64,000 nucleotides of DNA, taken from NCBI RefSeq assembly GCF_009557455.1, contig NZ_CP045651.1:558001-622000 (forward strand), in the 5' to 3' direction. Made by a program: the position numbers and the translations under genes. Of the stretch, positions 9,034-18,129 are shown piece by piece. This DNA is from Alistipes sp. dk3624. GTDB taxonomy: Bacteria; Bacteroidota; Bacteroidia; Bacteroidales; Rikenellaceae. Positions within the stretch are counted from its first letter, which is position 1. The number at the start of each line of letters is the position of its first letter. The notes under the pieces were generated by a model, which was not told the DNA's origin, did not search any database, and was given only the letters and a program-made list of their open reading frames with translations.

Positions 9034-9070
9034 AAAAATCCTTACATATCATGGATACATAAGGATTTTT
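9034..9070. terminator. Bidirectional intrinsic terminator
   Basis: AAAAATCCTT (9034-9043) pairs with AAGGATTTTT (9061-9070), giving a stem flanked by A and T tracts that can end both the permease transcript and the leftward tRNA transcript. Confidence 0.75.
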
Positions 9071-9104
9071 CTGTCTTTTGCAGCCTCTTTATCAAGGCTT
9101 TAAG

Positions 9105-9177
9105 AGCGGAAAACGAGACTCGAACTCGCGACCCTCAGCTTGGGAAGCTGATGCTCTACCAACTGAGCTATTTCCGC
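9105..9177 (-). tRNA. tRNA-Gly (anticodon CCC)
   Basis: The minus strand folds as a standard 73-nt tRNA without encoded CCA. The acceptor stem is GCGGAAA/TTTCCGC, the D-loop is AGCTCAGTTGGTAGAGC, the anticodon stem TCAGC/GCTGA encloses TTCCCAA, and the T-arm is GCGAGTTCGAGTCTCG. The loop gives anticodon CCC, which reads GGG glycine codons. Confidence 0.93.
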
Positions 9178-9345
9178 ATTGAGCGTTGCAAATATCCGTT
9201 TTTTTATCCGTTTTAGCAAGTATTTTCAGACAAAAACAACGCATTTTCTCAAAAAACGGTAAACCGGCTGTCGGCATCCCCGTTTACGAACCGTCGGCGC
9301 CGGTACGGACAGCCCGGAAGAAACCGCTTTTCCCGGAGCGAAACG

Positions 9346-11133
9346 TCAATCCATTTTCAGCACGGCGAGGAACGCTTCCTGCGGAACTTCTACGTTACCG
9401 ACTTGGCGCATCCGCTTCTTCCCCTTTTTCTGCTTTTCGAGCAGTTTGCGCTTGCGGCTGATATCGCCGCCGTAACACTTGGCCGTCACATCCTTGCGAA
9501 CCGCTTTGACCGTCTCGCGGGCGATGATCTTAGCGCCAATGGCAGCCTGTATAGCGATATCGAACTGTTGACGCGGAATCAACTCTTTGAGCTTCTCGCA
9601 CATCCTTCGGCCGAAATCGTAAGCATGATCGACGTAGGTCAGCGACGACAGCGCGTCGACCGGCTCGCCGTTCAGCAGAATGTCGAGTTTGGCCAGCTTG
9701 CTCGGTTTGTAACCGGTCTGGTGATAATCGAACGATGCGTAACCGCGCGAAATGCTTTTCAACTTATCGTAAAAATCGAACACGATTTCGGCCAGCGGCA
9801 TGTCGAAATTAACCTCGACACGATCCTGCGTGATGAAAACCTGGTTGAGCAGCGTTCCCCGCTTGTCGATACAGAGTTTGATAACGCTGCCGAGAAACTC
9901 GGCTTTCGTAATGATCTGAGCGAGAATATAGGGCTCTTCGATCGAACTGATCAGCGTAGGTTCGGGCAGCCCCGACGGATTGTGCACATCGATCACTTCG
10001 CCCTTACTGGTATGCACCTTGTACGACACGTTCGGCACGGTCGTGATGACGTCCATATTGAATTCGCGATACAGACGCTCCTGAATAATCTCCATATGCA
10101 GCAACCCCAGGAAACCGCAGCGGAAACCGAACCCGAGGGCCAGCGACGATTCGGGCTCGTAAGTCAGCGAGGCGTCGTTCAAGTTCAGTTTTTCGAGCGA
10201 AGCGCGCAGATCTTCGTACTGGTCGGTCTCGACCGGGTAGAGTCCCGCAAAAACCATCGGTTTCACATCCTCGAACCCGGCGATGGCTTCCTTGCACGGA
10301 TTGGCGATCGCAGTGATCGTATCGCCGACCTTGACGTCGGCAGAGGTTTTGATCCCGGAAATAATATATCCCACGTCGCCGGTACTCATCATGTCGCGCG
10401 GAGCCATCTTGAGTTTCAGTACGCCCACTTCGTCGGCCGAATATTCGCTGCCGGTATTGAACAGCTTGACACGCTCGCCCTTGCGCAGCGAGCCGTTGAA
10501 AATCCGATAATAGGCGATGATGCCTCGAAACGGATTGAACACCGAGTCGAAAATCAGCGCCTGCAGCGGAGCCTGCGGATCGCCTTGCGGAGCCGGAATA
10601 CGCTCGATAATGGCTCCGAGCACCTCTTCGACGCCCTGTCCGGTCTTGCCCGAAGCGGCCAGAATGCTGTCGGGATCGCACCCGAGCAGGTCGACGATCT
10701 GGTCCTTCACCTCGTCGACCATCGCAGCGTCCATGTCGATCTTATTCAGCACCGGAATAATCTCCAGATCGTGCTCCAGCGCAAGATACAGGTTCGAAAT
10801 GGTCTGAGCCTGAATCCCCTGCGTAGCATCGACCACCAGCAACGCCCCCTCGCACGATGCGATCGCACGCGATACCTCGTACGAGAAATCGACGTGCCCC
10901 GGAGTATCGATCAGGTTCAGCACGTACTTCTCGCCCCGATAGGCATACTCCATCTGGATCGCATGGCTCTTGATGGTGATCCCCTTCTCCCGCTCCAGTT
11001 CCATATCGTCGAGCACCTGCGCCTGCAACTCGCGCGCGGTCAGCGTCTTGGTCATCTCCAGCAAACGGTCCGCCAACGTGCTTTTACCGTGGTCGATATG
11101 GGCTATGATACAAAAATTCCGGATATTCTTCAT
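9346..11133 (-). CDS. lepA: Elongation factor 4 (LepA), ribosomal back-translocase
   Basis: 595 residues, the usual LepA length. The GTPase domain shows G1 AHIDHGKST (residues about 11-19), DTPGHVDF (G3) and NKID (G4). It is followed by the EF-G-like domains II, III and V and the unique C-terminal domain ending in [17 protein letters not shown]. LepA binds stalled or mis-translocated ribosomes and helps fidelity under ionic stress. It is transcribed leftward from a TAACTTTG box at 11154-11161 and diverges from the UbiA-family gene. Confidence 0.97.
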   Translation of the reverse strand: MKNIRNFCIIAHIDHGKSTLADRLLEMTKTLTARELQAQVLDDMELEREKGITIKSHAIQMEYAYRGEKYVLNLIDTPGHVDFSYEVSRAIASCEGALLVVDATQGIQAQTISNLYLALEHDLEIIPVLNKIDMDAAMVDEVKDQIVDLLGCDPDSILAASGKTGQGVEEVLGAIIERIPAPQGDPQAPLQALIFDSVFNPFRGIIAYYRIFNGSLRKGERVKLFNTGSEYSADEVGVLKLKMAPRDMMSTGDVGYIISGIKTSADVKVGDTITAIANPCKEAIAGFEDVKPMVFAGLYPVETDQYEDLRASLEKLNLNDASLTYEPESSLALGFGFRCGFLGLLHMEIIQERLYREFNMDVITTVPNVSYKVHTSKGEVIDVHNPSGLPEPTLISSIEEPYILAQIITKAEFLGSVIKLCIDKRGTLLNQVFITQDRVEVNFDMPLAEIVFDFYDKLKSISRGYASFDYHQTGYKPSKLAKLDILLNGEPVDALSSLTYVDHAYDFGRRMCEKLKELIPRQQFDIAIQAAIGAKIIARETVKAVRKDVTAKCYGGDISRKRKLLEKQKKGKKRMRQVGNVEVPQEAFLAVLKMD

Positions 11134-11153
11134 ACATTCTTTTTAAAGCTACG

Positions 11154-11171
11154 CAAAGTTAGTTATTTTTG
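11154..11171. promoter_or_regulatory. Back-to-back -7 boxes of lepA and the UbiA-family gene
   Basis: TAACTTTG on the minus strand (11154-11161) serves lepA, and TATTTTTG on the plus strand (11164-11171) serves the prenyltransferase. Only two bases separate the two boxes, so the two promoters share DNA and polymerases bound at them should compete. Confidence 0.6.
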
Positions 11172-11194
11172 CGAATCCTGAAAAAAACACCCTT

Positions 11195-12061
11195 ATGATT
11201 CGTCCGCAAACCGTTTCCCGATACGCCTCGATGGTCAAGTTCAGCCATACGATTTTCGCCATGCCGTTCGCGCTGGTCGGCTACGCCTATGCGCTGCAAA
11301 CGACCGATGCGGAATTTTCGCTGCTGCTGCTCGTAAAGGTACTGCTGGCAATGGTGTTCGCCCGCAACACGGCGATGGGATTCAACCGGTATGCCGACCG
11401 GCGGATCGACGCGCTGAACCCGCGCACCCGCAACCGGGAGATCCCGGCGGGCGTGATCACCCCGCGCCGGGCGCTGATCTTCGTGATCGTCAACGCGGCG
11501 CTGTTCCTGGCCGTCGCGCTGTGGATCAACCGGCTGGCTTTTTTCCTCTCGCCGGCAGCACTGCTGGTGCTGATCGGATACAGTTTTACAAAACGTTTTA
11601 CGGCCTGGTGTCACATCGTGCTGGGCGTCGCGCTCGGAATCGCTCCGGTGGGCGCTTACATCGCGGTAACGGGCGAAATAGCCGTCTTCCCCGTCCTGCT
11701 GACCGGACTGGTCATCACCTGGTGCGGCGGGTTCGACGTGATCTACGCCCTGCAGGACGTCGAGTTCGACCGCAGTCATTCGCTGCACTCGATCCCGGCG
11801 CGTTTCGGCGTACGGGGAGGCATCCTGATCAGCATTCTGCTGCACCTGATCAGCGTTTACGCGGTCGTCGTCGCCGGACTGTATTACGGGGGCGGCACGC
11901 TGTACTGGATCGGCGCGGGACTGTTCGTCGGATTGCTGATCTTCCAACACCTGCTGGTGTCTCCGAAGAACCTCTCCCGGATCGGTCTGGCATTCGGAAC
12001 GACGAACGGCATTGCCAGCGTCTGCTACGCCGCTTTCACGATCGCCGACCTGTGTTTCTAA
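11195..12061 (+). CDS. UbiA-family polyprenyltransferase (UbiA/MqnP-like)
   Basis: 288 residues with eight or nine membrane helices. The first aspartate-rich motif is NRYADRRID (about residues 67-75) and the second is DVIYALQDVEFD (about 181-192); both bind Mg-prenyl diphosphate. The sequence FSHTIFAMPFAL near the N-terminus and the RTRNREIPAG segment resemble the subgroup annotated as 4-hydroxybenzoate polyprenyltransferase or MqnP of the futalosine menaquinone route. A separate MenA-like protein is encoded at 28094, so this one probably prenylates a different aromatic ring or belongs to a second quinone step. The exact substrate is unresolved. Confidence 0.82.
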   Translation: MIRPQTVSRYASMVKFSHTIFAMPFALVGYAYALQTTDAEFSLLLLVKVLLAMVFARNTAMGFNRYADRRIDALNPRTRNREIPAGVITPRRALIFVIVNAALFLAVALWINRLAFFLSPAALLVLIGYSFTKRFTAWCHIVLGVALGIAPVGAYIAVTGEIAVFPVLLTGLVITWCGGFDVIYALQDVEFDRSHSLHSIPARFGVRGGILISILLHLISVYAVVVAGLYYGGGTLYWIGAGLFVGLLIFQHLLVSPKNLSRIGLAFGTTNGIASVCYAAFTIADLCF

Positions 12062-12311
12062 AACGCTTCTGCCGGAAACATACGCCGGCCGACGGCAAAT
12101 AAACGAGCCGGCCGGACAAAACCTGTCCGTTCCGAGAACTCCCGAACGAAAGGATCGTCCGCGCCTTTCCCGTAGAATCGTCGCATTCCGATCTTCCCCG
12201 GCAAGTCTATGGGCAGAGACATCTGCAAAGGAGAAAAAACCGATGCAACGCATATCCCGCCTCCGCGGCCCGACCTTTGTTTCCCGAGTATCCCCCCCCG
12301 AACGAACCTAC

Positions 12312-12347
12312 AAAAAACGAGGCGGAAAGCCGTATCGACTTCCCGCC
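12312..12347 (-). terminator. Intrinsic terminator of the coiled-coil membrane protein gene
   Basis: On the minus strand GGCGGGAAG (12347-12339) pairs with CTTTCCGCC (12329-12321) with one wobble pair and is followed by a T-run. The 250 bases between the prenyltransferase stop and this point contain no convincing gene. Confidence 0.7.
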
Positions 12348-12373
12348 CGTTTCTATATGGTTATTCTTCTTTT

Positions 12374-13378
12374 CTATCGCAGCGAAATCTCGCTGGAACC
12401 GATCATATGCCCGTCGGTATAGATCTTGACCTGGTATTTTCCGCTGGTAATCCCCGGCCCGTTATAGAAGAGACTTACATTCAGATCATTGTTCTGGTAA
12501 TCTACCGAACGCATCGCCGAATAGGTGATCGAACTGCCTTCGAAATCGAACAGCGCGTTGCTACCGTTCACCAGCGGATAGCCGTCGGGGCCGATGATCT
12601 GCGTATAAACGTTCCGCTCGCCCGGCGTGGAGAGTTCGTTGCCTACCAGCACCAGATCGACCCGGAGCCGTTCCGCGCGGTTCGCACGCGACACTTCGCG
12701 GTCGGACTTACTGAGCGCCACGAGGCGTATGTCGCGCGCCCGGATTACGGAACCCTGCCGCACCTTCGTCGACAACTCCTGCGATTTCTCCTCGGCCGAC
12801 TCGGCGCGCAGGCGGTAATCCAGGATTTTCTTTCGGATCGAGCTGTTTTCGCTGACCAACTTTTTATTGATCGTATTGAGCGAGTCGATCTGACGGATGT
12901 ACCCGGTCATCACCTCGCGCATATAGGTCATTTTTTTCTCGTATTCGCGGATTTTCGCATAGCTCAGACGGCGCTCCTTCTGCAGGGTCTGCAACAGCGA
13001 ATCGGCTTTCTGCCGTTCGCCCTCGTAATGAACCGAAAGCGTATCGTTCAGCGTTTTCAACGTGTCATAATCGTTCAGCAGCGAAGTGAGCTGACTGGTC
13101 AGCGTATCCCGTTCGATGGCGAAATCCTCTTGCATCTGCTTGACCTGCATAAAGTAGATCGCCGACAGCGCCACCAGGATCACCGCCATGATGATAATCA
13201 TGATCTTCAATCCTTTGACCGACTTGTTCGGGCCGCCGCCGTCGTATCCAGGATCGTAATTGTTGTTGTAATCGTAATTCGGGCCTCCGTAGTTCTGGTT
13301 GCCATAGTTTTGGTTACCGTAGTTCTGATTCCCGTAACCCTGGTTATTGTACGGCTGCTGTTGATTGTAATCTTCCAT
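12374..13378 (-). CDS. Single-pass membrane protein with Asn/Gln/Tyr/Gly-rich N-tail and coiled coil
   Basis: 334 residues, function unknown. Residues 1-50 are a low-complexity cytoplasmic tail built from repeats of GNQNY. One membrane helix follows (about residues 57-77, LKIMIIIMAVILVALSAIYF). A long coiled coil (about 80-215) is rich in Leu, Lys and Glu. The C-terminal beta-rich domain of about 115 residues contains NVYTQIIGPDGYPLV and may be immunoglobulin-like. Similar proteins of unknown role are common in Bacteroidales. It has its own TATATTTG promoter box (13404-13411) and terminator, so it is a single-gene transcript. Confidence 0.8.
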   Translation of the reverse strand: MEDYNQQQPYNNQGYGNQNYGNQNYGNQNYGGPNYDYNNNYDPGYDGGGPNKSVKGLKIMIIIMAVILVALSAIYFMQVKQMQEDFAIERDTLTSQLTSLLNDYDTLKTLNDTLSVHYEGERQKADSLLQTLQKERRLSYAKIREYEKKMTYMREVMTGYIRQIDSLNTINKKLVSENSSIRKKILDYRLRAESAEEKSQELSTKVRQGSVIRARDIRLVALSKSDREVSRANRAERLRVDLVLVGNELSTPGERNVYTQIIGPDGYPLVNGSNALFDFEGSSITYSAMRSVDYQNNDLNVSLFYNGPGITSGKYQVKIYTDGHMIGSSEISLR

Positions 13379-13403
13379 AACGTCAAAAGATATCTTTCAG
13401 TTG

Positions 13404-13411
13404 CAAATATA
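13404..13411 (-). promoter_or_regulatory. -7 box TATATTTG
   Basis: It fits TAnnTTTG, 26 bases before the start of the coiled-coil membrane protein gene. Confidence 0.55.
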
Positions 13412-13419
13412 ATAACTTT

Positions 13420-14241
13420 TTAATTTATTTTGCTATCCAGCGGGTATTTAAGATTTTCGTACTTCAGCAGCCGCGCCCGGATCGAACCGACGCGGATCGG
13501 CGACTCGACGTAAACCGGAATCCGGTTGCGGTCGTCGGTGATCCACAGCGTGAACTCGTTGCCGTCCTCGAACGACTCGCCGGTCGAAGTGGCCATCTGG
13601 CAGCGGAACTTCAGCGTCCGGAATTTCCCGGTACCGCGGACATTCTTGTTCTCGCGTCCGAGCAACTTGTAACGGATCACGCGGATCGTATCCTCCAACA
13701 CAAGGTTCATCGTCCCGGCTCCGCCGGCCTTCTCCAACTCGCTCAGATCCGACCCGCGCAGATTGAAAAAAAGCGCCAGCGCATCGTAACTGCCGTCGAT
13801 GAGCTTCAGTTGTTTGTGGTTGCTGTTCTCGTTCTTATGGTTCCGGAAGGTATTGTTCACCACGTATTGATCCCAGTCGTAAACAAAACTGCTGGAATAG
13901 CGGTACTTGCCTTCGCGGATCTCGGTCTGCAACTCCAGCGGACGCAGCGTTACGGAATCCAGAATACTGACATACTGATCGTTCAAATCGAAAAACCAAC
14001 GGTAAAACGGATAGGTCTTGCCGAGCGCATCGACCTGAAAAGCCTGCTGCCCCTTGTAATCCTTCGAAGACGTGGCGATAATCACTTCGGCCACGTCGGT
14101 CATCACGAACGACACTTTGTAACTCACCGCATATTCCAACCGTTCGCCGTCGCCGAACGCCCTGCCGTCGAACGCATCCTGCGCCCGAAGCTGAACGGCC
14201 ATCGCTACGGCCGACACAAACAGATAAAAAAATCGTCTCAT
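13420..14241 (-). CDS. Secreted DUF3108 protein
   Basis: About 273 residues from the ATG at 14241. This start is preferred because it puts a clean signal peptide first (MRRFFYLFVSAVAMAVQLRA); an in-frame ATG seven codons earlier adds only charged residues. The mature part resembles DUF3108 proteins: GERLEYAVSYKV near the start, YPFYRWFFDLNDQYVSILD in the middle, and a FTLWITDDRNRIPVYVES segment near the end. The family is periplasmic or outer-membrane-associated and of unknown function. It lies downstream of recG in the same direction, 96 bases away. Confidence 0.8.
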   Translation of the reverse strand: MRRFFYLFVSAVAMAVQLRAQDAFDGRAFGDGERLEYAVSYKVSFVMTDVAEVIIATSSKDYKGQQAFQVDALGKTYPFYRWFFDLNDQYVSILDSVTLRPLELQTEIREGKYRYSSSFVYDWDQYVVNNTFRNHKNENSNHKQLKLIDGSYDALALFFNLRGSDLSELEKAGGAGTMNLVLEDTIRVIRYKLLGRENKNVRGTGKFRTLKFRCQMATSTGESFEDGNEFTLWITDDRNRIPVYVESPIRVGSIRARLLKYENLKYPLDSKIN

Positions 14242-14337
14242 AACATTTTCCCCACGGTTCAATTCTCCGTAACCGGATCCGCAATCACCCGACTGCGCGT
14301 ACTCCGTCCTAAAAATAACGGATAATCGCGCCGAAAG

Positions 14338-16449
14338 TTATGAAATCATGCTGAAATCCGTCTCTTTTTTCGAAACATATTTTGCCGCCAATTCGCATAA
14401 CAGCTTGTTTTGCGGCTTCGCAAGCTCAGGATCGTCGGCCAGCACCCGTTCGGCCGCATCGCGCGCCAACGTCAGGATCTGCCCGTCCTTCCCCAGCGAC
14501 GCTATCTTCAAATCAAAGGCCAAACCGCTTTGCAGCGTCCCGGAAAGATCGCCGGGACCGCGCAATTGCAAGTCCATCTCGGCCAATTCGAAACCGTCCG
14601 TCGTCCGCACCATCGCCGCGAGCCGCTTGCGCGAATCGGACGATAGTTTGTCGCCGCTCATCAGAATGCAGTACGACTGTTCGCCGCCGCGTCCGACACG
14701 CCCGCGCAACTGGTGCAACTGCGACAGTCCGAACCGCTCGGCGCTCTCGATCACCATGATCGACGCATTGGGCACGTCGACGCCGACCTCGATCACCGAC
14801 GTGGCGATCATGATGTGCGCGACGCCCTGCTTGAACAGGTTCATGCCGTAGTCCTTGTCGGCCGGCTTCATCTTGCCGTGCACGACCACCGTCACGTACT
14901 CCGGCGGCGGGAACGCCTGCGTAATACCGGCATAACCGTCCTCAAGGTCTTTATAATCCATTTTTTCGGATTCCTTGATCAGCGGATAGACGATGTAGAC
15001 CTGACGGCCTTTTTTAATCTCGTTGCGGATGAAACCGAACACCTGCAACCGGTGCGCATCGCGGTAGTGCAGTGTCCGGATCGGCTTGCGGCCCGGCGGC
15101 AGTTCGTCGATCACCGACACGTCCAGGTCGCCGTACAATGTCATCGCCAGCGTACGCGGGATCGGCGTGGCGGTCATTACCAGCACGTGCGGCGGCCGGC
15201 GGTTTTTGTTCCACAGCCGCGCCCGCTGCTCGACGCCGAAACGGTGTTGCTCGTCGATCACCACGAACCCGAGGTTTTTGAACTGCACCGTATCCTCGAT
15301 CAGCGCATGGGTCCCGACCAGAATATGCACGTCGCCGGAAAGCAGGTCTTCGGCCAACGCCGTCCGCTCGCTTTTCCGGGTCGATCCGGTCAGCAACTCC
15401 ACCCGCACGCCGAGTCCGTCGAGCATCCGCAACAGCGTGGCATGATGCTGCGTCGCGAGAATCTCGGTCGGCGCCATCAGGCAGGCCTGAAAACCGTTGT
15501 CGCATGCCAGAAGCATACTCATCAGCGCGACGAGCGTTTTGCCGCTGCCCACGTCGCCCTGCAGCAACCGGTTCATCTGGTGGCCGGTGACGGTATCCTG
15601 CCGGATTTCGCGGATTACCCGCTTCTGCGCTCCGGTCAGCGGGAACGGCAGTTTTTCGTTGTAAAAACCGTTAAAAAAGCGACCGACCGCCGGAAACAGA
15701 AACCCGTCGTTACGGGCTTTCCGACCGCGTTGCTCACGGAGTATATTCAGTTGGATGCCGAACAGTTCTTCGAACTTCAGCCGGTATTCGGCCGCCCGCA
15801 ACGCCTGCTGCGAAGTCGGAAAATGGATGTTGTACAGCGCGTCGCGCAACGGCACCAACCCGTAACGGCTCATCACGTCCCCGGGCAGCGTCTCGCGCAG
15901 ATGTCCCTCGACCTGCGGCCACAGATTGCACATCAGCGTATAGATCGCCTTCGTGCCCAGTTGCCCGTTGTTCAGCTTTTCGGTCGTACTGTACACTCCC
16001 TGCACTTCGGCATGGAAACGGTTCGCCTGTTCGAGCACGGATTCCACCTCGGGATGCACGAGGTTCAGCGCGCCGTTGAAAAAAGCGGGCCGTCCGAAAA
16101 TAATGTATTCGCGCCCCGCTTCGAGCCGTTTTTCGATCCAGTTGATCCCTTTGAACCACACCAGTTCGGCCGTACCGCTACCGTCGGCAACGACGGCGAT
16201 AAAACGCTTCTTCGGCCCGGAACCTACATGCTGGAAACCGGTGATGCGTGCCCGGAGTTGGATATAAGTCAGCGAATCGTCGGCGATCTCGCCGATGCGC
16301 CAGATGCGGCTGCGGTCGATGTAACGGAACGGAAAGTAGTAGAGCAGGTCGCCGAGCGTGCGGATACCGAGCTCCTTTTGCAGCAGCAGGGCGCGCCGCT
16401 CCCCCACTCCGGTGAGAAACTTGACGTCGTTGTCGAGAATATAACCCAT
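14338..16449 (-). CDS. recG: ATP-dependent DNA helicase RecG
   Basis: 703 residues, normal for RecG, which remodels stalled forks and Holliday junctions. The N-terminal wedge/OB region includes YYFPFRYIDRSRIWRIGE. Walker A is LLQGDVGSGKTLVAL (about residues 295-309) and the DEAD-type box is VVIDEQHRFGV. Motif III is MTATPIPRTLAMTLYGDLDV, and motif VI is QLRGRVGRGGEQSYC. The C-terminal RecG signature RGPGDLSGTLQSG is present. It is transcribed from a TATCTTTG box at 16470-16477, divergent from ispG. Confidence 0.97.
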   Translation of the reverse strand: MGYILDNDVKFLTGVGERRALLLQKELGIRTLGDLLYYFPFRYIDRSRIWRIGEIADDSLTYIQLRARITGFQHVGSGPKKRFIAVVADGSGTAELVWFKGINWIEKRLEAGREYIIFGRPAFFNGALNLVHPEVESVLEQANRFHAEVQGVYSTTEKLNNGQLGTKAIYTLMCNLWPQVEGHLRETLPGDVMSRYGLVPLRDALYNIHFPTSQQALRAAEYRLKFEELFGIQLNILREQRGRKARNDGFLFPAVGRFFNGFYNEKLPFPLTGAQKRVIREIRQDTVTGHQMNRLLQGDVGSGKTLVALMSMLLACDNGFQACLMAPTEILATQHHATLLRMLDGLGVRVELLTGSTRKSERTALAEDLLSGDVHILVGTHALIEDTVQFKNLGFVVIDEQHRFGVEQRARLWNKNRRPPHVLVMTATPIPRTLAMTLYGDLDVSVIDELPPGRKPIRTLHYRDAHRLQVFGFIRNEIKKGRQVYIVYPLIKESEKMDYKDLEDGYAGITQAFPPPEYVTVVVHGKMKPADKDYGMNLFKQGVAHIMIATSVIEVGVDVPNASIMVIESAERFGLSQLHQLRGRVGRGGEQSYCILMSGDKLSSDSRKRLAAMVRTTDGFELAEMDLQLRGPGDLSGTLQSGLAFDLKIASLGKDGQILTLARDAAERVLADDPELAKPQNKLLCELAAKYVSKKETDFSMIS

Positions 16450-16469
16450 CTTCCGTCGCGAATTTGGAT

Positions 16470-16507
16470 CAAAGATACCGAATCTGCGGCAGAGTTTCGT
16501 AACTTTG
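16470..16507. promoter_or_regulatory. Divergent -7 boxes of recG and ispG
   Basis: The minus strand reads TATCTTTG at 16477-16470 (recG) and the plus strand reads TAACTTTG at 16500-16507 (ispG); both match TAnnTTTG exactly. Confidence 0.65.
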
Positions 16508-16526
16508 CGAAAAATTTAAACGCTAC

Positions 16527-18122
16527 ATGGAGAAATTTTGCGATTCGCTGACCCGGTACAGCCGGCGGGAAACCGTTGCCGTTCAGATAGGAAACACCGC
16601 TATCGGAGGCGACAACCCGATCCGTATCCAGTCGATGACCAATACCGACACGAACGACACCGCCGCTTCGGTCGCGCAGACCGAACGGATCGCCGCCGCC
16701 GGCGGCGAAATCGTACGCCTGACGGCGCAGGGCCGCCGCGAGGCCGAAAACCTCGGCGCCATCCGCGCCGAACTCGACCGGCGCGGATGCCGTGTTCCGC
16801 TGGTGGCCGACATCCATTTTCTGCCGTCGGCGGCGCTCGTCGCGGCGGAGCATGTCGAGAAAATACGGATCAACCCCGGCAACTTCAACGACAAGGGCGG
16901 TCAGTTCGACGAACTGCTGGCCATCTGCAAAAGACGGGGAGCCGCGCTGCGTATCGGCGTCAACCACGGTTCGCTGGCCCCGGCCGTCATGGAGCGCTAC
17001 GGCGATACGCCCGAGGGAATGGTCGCCTCGGCGATGGAATTCTTACGCCGCTGCCGCGCGGCGGCGTTCGACCGGGTGGTGCTATCGGTCAAATCGAGCA
17101 ACGTCCGCGTGATGGTGCAGGCCTACCGGATGTTGGCGGCGGCCATGCGCGCCGAGGAGATGCGCTATCCGCTGCACCTGGGCGTCACCGAAGCGGGCAA
17201 CGACCGCGAAGGACGGATCAAGTCGGCTGCGGGCATCGGCGCGCTGCTGGCCGACGGGCTCGGCGACACGATCCGCGTTTCGCTGACCGAAGCCCCCGAA
17301 CGCGAGATTCCGGTGGCGCGGATGCTGGCGGACTATTTCGCCGGCCGCGAAAACCATGCGCCGATCCCTGCCGTAGACGAATCCCTGTATTCGCCTTACA
17401 GCTACCGCAAACGCCCGTCCGAAAAAATCGGCGGTATCGGCGGCGACGCACAGGTTGCGATCTGGAGCGAAATCCCGGCCGCCGTCCGCGAAACGCTGTT
17501 CGAAGCCGATATCCGGACGGTCGACCGGATTCCCCGGGGACGCATCGTGCTGCTGAAAACAAACAACCTCAACGGCATCGCCGAGCAGCGGGCCGCGCTG
17601 CTGACGATGGCCGGACGCGGGCTGACCAACCCGGTCATTATCCAACGCACGTACGACGAAAGCGATCCGGAAGTTTTACAAATCAAAGCGGCGGCCGATC
17701 TCGGCCCGCTGTTCCTGGACGGATTCGGCGACGCCATTCGGATCGAGAACCTCAATCCGGCCATCCCGCAGAGCGAAATCGACGCACTGAGCCTCGACAT
17801 CTTGCAAACGGCGCGGGTACGCATTTCGAAACCCGAATACATCGCCTGCCCGAGCTGCGGACGGACATTATACAACATCGAAAAAACGCTGGCCGCGATC
17901 AAAGCGCGCACCGGACACCTGGTCGGCGTGAAGATCGGCGTGATGGGGTGCATCGTCAACGGACCCGGCGAAATGGCCGACGCCGACTACGGTTACGTAG
18001 GCTCCGGCCCCGGACGGATCACGCTGTACAAAGGCCGCGAAGTGGTACGCCGCAACATCCCCGAAGAGCAGGCCATCGACGCGCTGCTCGAACTGATCGA
18101 GAAGTCGCAAATGGAACGTTGA
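16527..18122 (+). CDS. ispG: 4-hydroxy-3-methylbut-2-enyl diphosphate synthase IspG
   Basis: 531 residues. It converts 2-C-methylerythritol 2,4-cyclodiphosphate to HMBPP in the MEP isoprenoid pathway. The N-terminal TIM barrel includes NPIRIQSMTNTDTNDTAAS and ADIHFLP. The 4Fe-4S domain at the C-terminal end has the cysteines CPSCGRTL (about residues 449-456) and GVMGCIVNGPGEMADADYGY. The extra internal segment (about 290-410), which makes it longer than the E. coli enzyme (372), is typical of Bacteroidota and plant IspG. It supplies isoprenoids that the prenyltransferases in this window also use. Confidence 0.96.
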   Translation: MEKFCDSLTRYSRRETVAVQIGNTAIGGDNPIRIQSMTNTDTNDTAASVAQTERIAAAGGEIVRLTAQGRREAENLGAIRAELDRRGCRVPLVADIHFLPSAALVAAEHVEKIRINPGNFNDKGGQFDELLAICKRRGAALRIGVNHGSLAPAVMERYGDTPEGMVASAMEFLRRCRAAAFDRVVLSVKSSNVRVMVQAYRMLAAAMRAEEMRYPLHLGVTEAGNDREGRIKSAAGIGALLADGLGDTIRVSLTEAPEREIPVARMLADYFAGRENHAPIPAVDESLYSPYSYRKRPSEKIGGIGGDAQVAIWSEIPAAVRETLFEADIRTVDRIPRGRIVLLKTNNLNGIAEQRAALLTMAGRGLTNPVIIQRTYDESDPEVLQIKAAADLGPLFLDGFGDAIRIENLNPAIPQSEIDALSLDILQTARVRISKPEYIACPSCGRTLYNIEKTLAAIKARTGHLVGVKIGVMGCIVNGPGEMADADYGYVGSGPGRITLYKGREVVRRNIPEEQAIDALLELIEKSQMER

Positions 18123-18129
18123 TTCCCCC

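Noticed and set aside
9403-11181. Long plus-strand frame (about 590 codons) opposite lepA
   Set aside because: lepA is certain on the other strand; the frame is rich in His, Arg and Gln as mirror frames are.
14713-16551. Long plus-strand frame opposite recG
   Set aside because: Mirror of recG without domain-like sequence.
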